From positions 39,193,148 through 39,257,147 of the forward strand of contig NC_090706.1 in assembly GCF_040954835.1 (NCBI RefSeq): 64,000 nt of DNA, in the 5' to 3' direction. The notes below the pieces were generated by a model. The model was not told the DNA's origin. It made no database searches and worked only from the letters and a program-made list of their open reading frames with translations. Shown here one piece after another: positions 38,233 through 64,000 of the stretch. The number at the start of each line of letters is the position of its first letter. Position 1 is the stretch's first letter. The translations under genes and the position numbers were made by a program. Source of the DNA: Lepisosteus oculatus. Taxonomy: Eukaryota; Chordata; Actinopteri; Semionotiformes; Lepisosteidae.

Positions 38233-38585
38233 GTTGCAAAATAAGACCAACGCTTGTCTGTTCTTATTCACAGCATTTACGCATAGAAGTGCTGTACCGT
38301 TTGTTTGTTTTTAAATTAAACACCCAGCTACACTTTTAGCGGAGAGATTCAAGATAGCGTTACTATTTGCAACTCTTTCCGTCCGCACACATGCAATGAA
38401 ATGGGATTACAACTCATCTTTATCGAATTGACAACCCCACTACCCGGTAACCTACTTTAAGTTGCTACGTGTACTATTTTGCACTGAGCGCACTTGGCAA
38501 ACAGTCAGGAAACAGAATGCAACAGCCTGCTAATGTAGTTATCGGTCACCAAACTCACAGTGCGTCACCCTTCAGAGGCACTTAC

Positions 38586-38850
38586 CTGCACTCCACTCGG
38601 AAGCTCGGCTCGCCTTGTCTGCTACGGGCAGTCGTGAACAGACATCTTTCGCTGCTGTGACTCGCTCGTGTCGAGCGCAGGGGAAGAGCGACGGAGCGGC
38701 TCGCGGCAGCCATAAAGCCCCCGTCACATGACAGGGGAGGGCCCCGCTGTTCTGCCTCAACCCTGGCAATCTGGTGACAGCAGCTTTCCAGCGGAAAAAA
38801 AACTCCGGCCACTGGCGCAGGCACAGCAGTTACGAGCAGGTCACGTCATC
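38586..38850 (-). promoter_or_regulatory. slc26a2: Probable slc26a2 non-coding exon 1 and CpG-rich promoter
   Basis: On the minus strand GTGCAG|GTAAGTG ends at 38586 and is a near-perfect splice donor facing exon 2. The 250 bases upstream of it are GC- and CpG-rich in an AT-rich neighbourhood, as expected of a vertebrate promoter. An E-box/M-box-like GTCACATGAC lies at 38723-38732 and a CRE-like CACGTCA near 38842. A non-coding first exon followed by a long first intron matches human SLC26A2. The transcription start itself cannot be placed. Confidence 0.6.
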
Positions 38851-41800
38851 AGACATGATGCACACAGCGTTGGAATTAAACGACCGTCCATTTAGAACCT
38901 TTTTTTTAACTAAAATTGCTTTGCATTACCTTTAAAGAACATGCTTGACTGGTTCGGTTCACGCCTAGAGGCGTTGTCAACTGTTCTCCCGCTGTTTCAA
39001 TTTAAAATATTTTTAAGGACACGCCGTAGAGGGAGTGCCAGTGTCACGAAAAACGGGTTTAGGGGCCAACAGATGTCAAGGACTAGGTTCACTTGAAATT
39101 GGCATAGGATCTCTGTAAGGGTGGTTCATCCATCTTTCCTTTTTCTGTTGGATCAAAGGTCCTCCTTGAGCAAACACTGTTAATTACCTCAGAGCTCAGA
39201 GGTGACATGTGGGATTGCGACAGAGGGCTCACTGGGTCTCCTTGTGAGAGGGGGGCCCTGGAGGAGGGTGTGAGTACACAGTGCACCTGCGGACAGCCTG
39301 ATCCTCGATGAGCCCCGAGCAGTAAGCTCTGCCCACACCCACGACATCACAGGGACCCCTTTCGACCCCCTAAAGAGGGGTCCTGATCTGTGGCCAGGAG
39401 GTTTGAGAGGGAGGAACTGAAGGGGTTGCAGATCGCAGCCACTGGACCCAGCAGAGGACTCGGACACTCGGACTTTCAATATGTGCAGACAGTGTGAGTC
39501 CCATGTGGTGTCCTGTGTGGTGTACTGCCTGTCTGCCCCCATGCCCAGGTTGCAACAAGTGGACGGGCTGCTGGACTGAGCCCAAGAGGGTTCAGGTGTC
39601 AAGGTCAATTTTGGAACAATTGACGTAGATTTTAAGGATTTAGCTTGGGAATTTAGGGACAAAACATCTGTGGTGGTCTTTTCTGGAAAGCATGATTGGA
39701 GAGACATGCACCAAAAGAACTGGTTGCATCTGAGCCTGGGTAACTCTGATGTGTCGTGTAGCGGAGGAGGACTTCAGCTGGGGAATCATGAGCCGGGAGC
39801 TAACAGTAGGTTAGTTGGAATAGGATGAGGAAAACCCAGAGCAACAGTGAGAGCAAAAAGAAAACGAGAACTTTCTTAAAGTCTTCTGCCTCAGTGGTAC
39901 AAGAACTCAGAGAGAGGCTGAAGAGAGAAGCTGGACCTGTAAATGTACATGAGAGCACGAGAAAAGGAATCTTTTAGGAGTTTTAGGTGTTGAAGCCCAC
40001 CTACAGAAAAATGCCTTAAAAGCACATTCAGTCCCCAGTGTGATACAATTTAAAATACAGAAAATCAGATGAGCTGGTTATCGACCTGACTAAGGTAAAA
40101 GTAAAAATGGTCTAGCTGGAAGAGAACATGAACTTTAAAATAAATTAAAATCTACCTTATAAGACAAGTGATGGTTATTCTAATGAGGAAAAGAAAAAAT
40201 GGGGAAGAAGTGCACTGGTCTCAGTGCTACCTTCTAGAAATACTGAGACATTGTTAAAAAAAATGGTTAATAGATTCAGGTCAGTTGTGTAAGTGATTAG
40301 AGCACTTTTGCAATAATGAAACTTATGAGAAAGAGATTTTGAGAGGAATGCAGTGGACTTTGAAAATGGTTTATAGTTGGAAATCACATAAGCAATAACT
40401 CTCCAGTTCTTAGTACTTAGTACCAAGTAGTATATTGCCAGCTGTTACATCATACAGTATGTCATAATTCTTCTAGTCTGAAGGAAGTTGTCTTCTCTAC
40501 TTGAAACAGCAGAAGGAAAGCCTCTATTACAATGGCAATATGCATTCCAGCTGTGTTCAGTGGCCACAGAAAGACTAACTATGGACCTGATTCTTCAGGA
40601 TATACAGTGAAAGAGGAGGGAATGGCACATGATTGAAAGAAGCTGACAATCCAGTTTAAGTAAAGACAAGAAGGCATGAATGTTGAAAGGGTACAGAGGT
40701 ATTGACATACAGAGAGGCATCACACTAACGACAGGCCAGAGTTCTGGCCAAAATCCTTAAACATCTCCTCTTTATAGGAATGACAGGAATGCGATTGTGA
40801 TGGGACATGGTGTCTGTAGTAGATCTCATCGGTTTGACAGCAGCAGGAATCCCAGAAATAGAGAGGGATTTAGCCCGGATAACCCTGAATCTAGGCTATT
40901 CTGAACCTCCAAATTCGCTGCTGCTTCCAATACCATGTAGGTAAAAGATCCCAACCCTAAAAACAAATCATGCCATCATATACAAAAGTACCCTGGAATA
41001 TTGTGGTTTTTTTTTCTGCTGAAAAGGACATCATATGCATGACTTTCCAAAGATGTACCTGAACCACATTTAGCATTAGTGAAAAGAGAAGTTATCAGGC
41101 CAGTTGTGAATGTCTCCCTGAACAGTATTCAGTCTTCAATATCCCTGTAGGGAAAGCTCTCATTACAGTGTAGTGGAGCAATTTAGACCAAAGGCTTTCA
41201 GTTTTCTCTGCTTGTAGGACCAGCTTTCAAGACATCCTCTCCAAGCGTTGCCCAATTAAAATAAAAATCAGATCGTAGTATATGATTATTATAGACTAGT
41301 AGGGGCTCTGATGTGTTTGAATTCCTCAGAGGCAAAGGCCAATTCAACCCAGTGAGTTTTTTTCCGGAATCAGCAGTGACATGCTGATGAAACCTTTATC
41401 ATCTTTTAAAACTGATGCACTATGAATGCGGCCAGTACATTCTGATAATGTCCAGGCTAAGACCACCACAGGTTAAAACCCGCTTTTAACCCCTGGTTAC
41501 AATTTTAGACTGTGAAAGCCAGATTCATCCTAGAATTTGCATCCTTTTACTGGCAGCAAAACAAGATATTTTATGCGTTGTTGGTACCATTGAAATGGAT
41601 TACGCTTGCAATAGAACTGTACAGGTTCGAATGCAAATATACTCCATTTGTAAGGATTGCTAGCGTGTGAGGCTGGAGATATAAAGCAACAATATGTTTT
41701 AGGTCCATTTAGAAATCTATAAAAACTGAAGCACTGTAGTCCTTTCAACCGGAACCTGATGAAGAGTGCTGTGTGCTTTAAGTACAAACTTCAGCCCTAG

Positions 41801-42059
41801 AGCTGCTGTTGTAAGAAATTGAGACGAACTTAGATCGTCCGCCTGAAAGTGTTCATCAGCTCCCTCTTGTGGTCGTAGTGAAAACCTGTTCTAATTGAGC
41901 ACAGCACAGTAACAGGTTATAACAATATTTCTTTTTTTTTTGGTTATAACAATATTTCGATATAAGGGAATAATTACGAGAGGCGTCAGCATTTTTAATT
42001 AATATTAGGAGGCTCGTTTTCGCGAAAACATCAGTTTAAACGTACTGTATGTTGGCAGT
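38851..42059. other. Intergenic region between slc26a2 and pde6a, left part
   Basis: No exon recognised. A short G/C-rich hairpin (GGACCCCTTT near 39351, with AAAGAGGGGTCC near 39372) sits in a GC-richer block at 39200-39600 that could be old repeat sequence. The rest is AT-rich and featureless. Confidence 0.45.
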
Positions 42060-42490
42060 TTGCCGTTTCATAAGGAGGTGTTTTTGTATTATATCGGTGT
42101 GCTCGGACGCTGTCCAAAGACACGTCTTCATCACTCAGCTGCCGAACACCCGGCTGCGGATGTGATCTTGATGGACCCAGTCAATTGTTCAGTCGGCACT
42201 CTCAAAGTCTGTCTTAAAACTCATTTTTTTAATACTCCAGCATTTGAATTCTGATTACTTAACACTTTTTGTTTTCTAACGAATTTTAACGACGTTTTAT
42301 TGTGCAATTCCGTGTCTGCTTTGACTGCTTTATTATCCGGTGCCTTGAGATTATGCACTATATAGAACAAAAGTTATTTTACTAATTCGACATATACAGT
42401 AAGGGTTTTGAGCAGCGCTCTCGTGGAGTAACCCTACCCTTTTGCAAGAAGCTTCTAATGCTCAGATCTCTCGTCTAACCTAAGCTCCTG
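42060..42490 (+). mobile_element. L2-like LINE 3' end, copy A
   Basis: TLKVCLKTHFFNTPAFEF followed by a stop resembles the 'FKSxLKTHLF' LINE C-terminus. The 3' part (CCTTGAGATTATGCACTATA, AGCAGCGCTCTCGTGG, CTCGTCTAACCT) matches the copy near 43190-43660. Confidence 0.55.
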
Positions 42491-43189
42491 TGTTTTTCTC
42501 TCTGCAGGGAGACACCCAGCACCTCAGTACCAGATAAAGAATTTTAAGCCGATTTCTTCTTAGGAGTCTTATAATAATGGACCGTGAAGGGCAGATTTCA
42601 GCAGTAGCTGGGTACTGTGTTACAGTAGATTTTATTGTTAAGTAACTAATCCTTGGACTCGTTTTCTTGTCGGGTTGTTTTTGAAGGCTGCTAAATCTTA
42701 ATTAAATTGAATTCAGCAATATCAAGGAAATGTCTGGTACATTCAAGTGAAAAGTGCACTGCATGCCTTCTGTTTAAAAAAACCCAGAATTGCTCATGTG
42801 CAAAGTGGACTGACTTCACTTTTGTCCTCAAAAAAGAAAAGGGAAATTGCCTCATGACATAACTATTACAACAGACGTCCTGTTGCTTCATGGAGCGTGG
42901 AAATAATTGATCCTTCTGATGTAAAGTATGGACCAATCAATCATTTATCTTCTTTTTGTCATTTTTATATTTTGTGATTGAGAGAAATACAATCCAATAA
43001 GGAAAGAGATTAGGCAAGGAAGGCCTTTTGATATTTTTCTATTCTACTCTGTGCGACTTTCTCAGAGAAGGTGTATCGTTGAAAGTTTTTTTTCTTTTTT
43101 AAAAAGTTTACTATGGGTCAAGGCAATAAAGTTGCATCAGATACCTTATTTTAGTCCTAATTTTATCATCTTCTTTCCACATTACACAC

Positions 43190-43660
43190 TACCAGTTACT
43201 ACTGTGCCTTCAGCCTCAGCACTTTCCTTTTCATCTGAGTCCCTGACATCTACACTACGTCTCATGTCAGCATCGTTGGCCACTCAGCTACCAAAACATA
43301 CAGACTCTGGTCATGCAACCCTTCATTTCAAGACCTTTATTAAAGACCCTTAAAATAGTTCCATATCTCTACATCCTGGGTCATTATTCTCTCTGTTGGG
43401 AATAAAACAGGCAAATGAAATTAGAACTGGTAATGTACTCCTGATTAATGTACTGTTTTATTTGTCTAATTTTGTTTATCGTCTTGAATGTTTTATGATA
43501 CAGTACCTTGAGATGATGCACTATATAAAACAAAAGCTATTATACTGATTCGATACAATGGTGTTTCTCAGCAGCACTCTTGTTGAACAACTCTGAGCTT
43601 TTACATGGAGCCTCTAATGTCCAGATTTCTTGTCTAACCTGGACAGTGAGTACTGTTCTC
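43190..43660 (+). mobile_element. L2-like LINE 3' end, copy B
   Basis: Related to copy A over several hundred bases: CCTTGAGATGATGCACTATA, AAACAAAAGCTATTATACTG, AGCAGCACTCTTGTTG, TTCTTGTCTAACCTG. It also ends with a short HFKTFIKDP segment and a stop. Same strand, about 1.1 kb from copy A. Confidence 0.55.
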
Positions 43661-43799
43661 ACGCCTGTATCAGGCCAGTGTATGCTGAGCAGTAAAGGAA
43701 ATGTGTCACCTATAATTTCAAGAAATTCACAAAGTTATCAGGTAAATCACATTTTGTAGCAGGTGCACTGCCATTTTATTGGACAGACATGGCATAGAT

Positions 43800-44400
43800 G
43801 GCATGAATTCATTATGCTGATGAACTGGTCCTAACTGTGTTGATCAGCAGGGAGTCAGCTGTGAAAGTCACAGTCCCCTGGTATATGTGGTGACTGACAG
43901 AAGCATCTCCAGCTGTACAGGCATCACGCTTTGCTCCCGGCTGCAGATGCTGTCTTGTGGGATTCTGCCCCATTTCTCTCATACAGCTCGGACGAGCTTG
44001 ATACTGTTCACGGGTCTCTGAGCCCCAGATGGCACATGTCATCCCAGCTCATTCCAGAGGTGTTACAGTAGGTGAGGTTCACATCTAGCAAGTACAGTTA
44101 CCACACACTGTAACTGTCACATACTCATCTCCCAAGGAAGCTGTTTTTACAGGAGCAGCATGTGGATGTGTGCTGTCCTGCTGGAATATGGTCACATCTG
44201 TCATTAGTCTGCAGGAAAGGCACCAGGTGAGGCCCCAGGCCTTGATCAATGTAACACTGTGCGGTGAGATTGCAATCAATTGCTACAAACAGACGGGACA
44301 CTCCTGCCCAGATCATTGCACTTGCTCTTGGATGTGTTTTTTGTAATTGATTTTCACTCGACAGGTTGATATTCACCTGAGCCCAATCAATTTTCTTGCT
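43800..44400 (-). pseudogene. Decayed Tc1-like transposase remnant
   Basis: Pieces of a Tc1/mariner-superfamily (DD34E) transposase lie in shifting minus-strand frames: ASAMIWAGVS, then CNLTAQCYIDQGLGPHLVPF, TIFQQDSTHPHA, and later KWGRIPQDSI and LLSVTTYTRG. These follow family order (VMVWGGIS, LTAxRYIDEVLxPHVVPF, FQQDNARPH, EEWxxIPQxxI, GGHTRY). Frameshifts and stops show it is dead. Terminal inverted repeats were not located. It ends about 0.6 kb upstream of pde6a. Confidence 0.7.
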
Positions 44401-44678
44401 TACAAGGTGATTTAGGGTTCATGCAACAGTCCAAAACAATTGTGCATTATCTTCTGGCTTGAAGGATGAAGATGACACCAGATAATACTTAACAATAGCC
44501 TTACTCTATTTTCTTTCTAAAACCATGTAGAGACACGCTTCTTCTGATGCTCGTTATACTAACCACTTCACAAACTGCTGCCCAGCATGACCAGGTGAGA
44601 TGTGTGAATTCCATAATCCTGATGTGTAATTGGATGCCAGATTAGGGGGAGACCATGTGGTTGTTTAAAACAATCCTG

Positions 44679-45023
44679 CTAATCCCTGTTCTGTCTCAGC
44701 TGCCCAACAGTCTAGCTGCCACGGACCAGCAGGAATAACGTGAAATGGAGCCTGTCCTGATTGTGCACTTCCAGTACTGAGCCGAGGACCCTGCTGGAGG
44801 ATATCCTTGATCTTTCCATCCCTTCATGAAAACATTTTCATTCTGTTTCTCCTTCCTCTATTCACGAATGCAATGCACAATTACACTCCCAGCAAGAAAT
44901 CAGAGTGTTTTGTGAAAGACACTTGATTAACTTTCTTGGGGGGGTCTTTTCTGCTGGAGGTACTCCCAGTATCGCTCTTCTCTTCCCCCAACCCCAGAAA
45001 AGAGGCGCACCCCTTGTGGTAAA
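44679..45023 (+). promoter_or_regulatory. pde6a: Candidate pde6a proximal promoter and 5' UTR
   Basis: The 345 bases before the start codon contain CTAATCCC at 44679-44686, which fits the CRX/OTX photoreceptor homeodomain consensus (Y)TAATCC, and a second core GATTAA at 44925-44930. No convincing TATA box or NRL element was found. CRX sites are expected in rod genes, but cores this short occur by chance. Confidence 0.3.
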
Positions 45024-63314
<18,291 letters not shown>

Positions 63315-63331
63315 GTAATTACATGGTCTCA

Positions 63332-63371
<40 letters not shown>

Positions 63372-63860
63372 GCTTACACTTATACAGCGCTTTTCTGGAC
63401 ACTCCACTCAAAGCGCTTTACAGGTAATGGGGACTCCCCTCCACCACCACCAGCGTGCAGCCCCACCTGGATGATGCGACGGCAGCCATAGTGCACCAGA
63501 ACACTCACCACACATCAGCTCTCAGTGGGGAGGAGAGCAGAGTAATGTACCCAGTTCATAGAGGGGGATTATTAGGAGGCCATGATTGGTAAGGGCCAAT
63601 GGGAAATTTGGCCAGGACGCCGGGGTAACACCCCTACGCTTTTCGAGAAATGCCTTGGGATTTTTAATGACCACAGAGAGTCAGGACCTCGGTTTTACGT
63701 CTCATCCGAAGGACGGCGCCTGTTTACAGTATAGTGTCCCCGTCACTACACTGGGGCATTAGGACACACATGAGTCACAGGGTGAGCGCCCCCTGCTGGC
63801 CCCACTAACACCTCTTCCAGCAGCAACCATAGTTTTTCCCAGGAGGTCTCCCATCCAGGT
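63332..63860 (-). repeat. 5S-derived SINE with AAT microsatellite tail, copy 3
   Basis: An AAT/ATA microsatellite (63332-63371) is followed by a nearly complete minus-strand element closely matching copy 1. The 5S-like head (AGGTCTCCCATCCAGGTG) is cut near 63860. It starts 17 bases after the exon 18 donor of pde6a. Confidence 0.75.
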
Positions 63861-64000
63861 GTCTGTCCTTTCTGCCTTACACCATCTACTGTGGGTCCAC
63901 CAGAACTGAACTTCACACCTTCAAAAAGCATATCTTTATCAACTCCCTGATGATGCAGAAATGAGTATTTAGTGATGTGTAAAACACTCAAAAGGATCAA

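Larger units (their letters stand above)
34260..38585 (-). other. slc26a2: slc26a2 intron 1 (inferred)
   Basis: Inferred 4.3-kb intron between the non-coding first exon and the start-codon exon. It holds a tRNA-derived SINE (36467-36745), a small duplicated cassette (37107-37253 and 38160-38232) and a CT-rich tract near 35262-35280. No other exon was recognised. Open frames here, including one of 171 codons at 37716-38231, show no protein-family features. Confidence 0.5.

Noticed and set aside
39189..39707. Minus-strand 172-codon frame in the intergenic GC-richer block
   Set aside because: Ser/Pro/Thr-rich translation of probable repeat sequence; no splice sites or homology that I recognise.
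41724..41745. GAAGCACTGTAG resembling part of miR-143, which is syntenic in the wider human region
   Set aside because: Only the central 12 bases match and no hairpin surrounds them.

Overview
The window is nuclear DNA from a vertebrate, most likely a ray-finned fish. It has long AT-rich intergenic stretches, GT/AG introns, and tRNA- and 5S-derived SINEs, L2-like LINE ends and Tc1 debris of the kinds common in fish. Several repeat types remind me of gar or other non-teleost fishes, but the species cannot be fixed from sequence alone.

Two protein-coding genes are supported, arranged head to head. slc26a2 (sulfate/anion exchanger) is on the minus strand: coding exons at 34235-33627, 33316-32577 and 31807-31024, and a probable non-coding first exon ending at 38586 in a CpG-rich promoter. 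It is complete and predicts 710 residues. pde6a (rod cGMP phosphodiesterase alpha) is on the plus strand, with its start codon at 45024. Eighteen exons join in frame to 733 residues, covering both GAF domains and all four catalytic metal ligands. The last exons lie beyond the right edge. The divergent slc26a2/pde6a pair is also found at human 5q32, which supports the pde6a call over the closely similar pde6b. The genes do not act in one pathway (sulfate uptake for proteoglycans versus rod phototransduction); their linkage is positional.

Layout: 1-28 kb has no gene I can recognise, only interspersed repeats, microsatellites and possible conserved non-coding or insulator-like sites. 28.2-31.0 kb is probably slc26a2 3' UTR and flank. 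31.0-38.8 kb is slc26a2, with a SINE and a small duplicated cassette in intron 1. 38.9-45.0 kb is intergenic, with two related L2-like 3' ends and a decayed Tc1-like transposase just upstream of pde6a. 45.0-64.0 kb is pde6a, its introns loaded with SINE, LINE and foldback elements.

No prokaryote-style system, CRISPR array or novel gene cluster was found. The most unusual observations are: (1) slc26a2 has a coding-region intron that I do not know from the human gene, and both of its coding-region introns carry a homologous sequence of about 140 bp; (2) a foldback element with arms of about 55 bp and a 13-bp target-site duplication sits in pde6a; (3) transposon pieces abut pde6a splice sites; (4) 5S-derived SINEs carry a CTCF-like core; (5) a cassette of about 70 bp occurs twice, one copy between 36-bp direct repeats.
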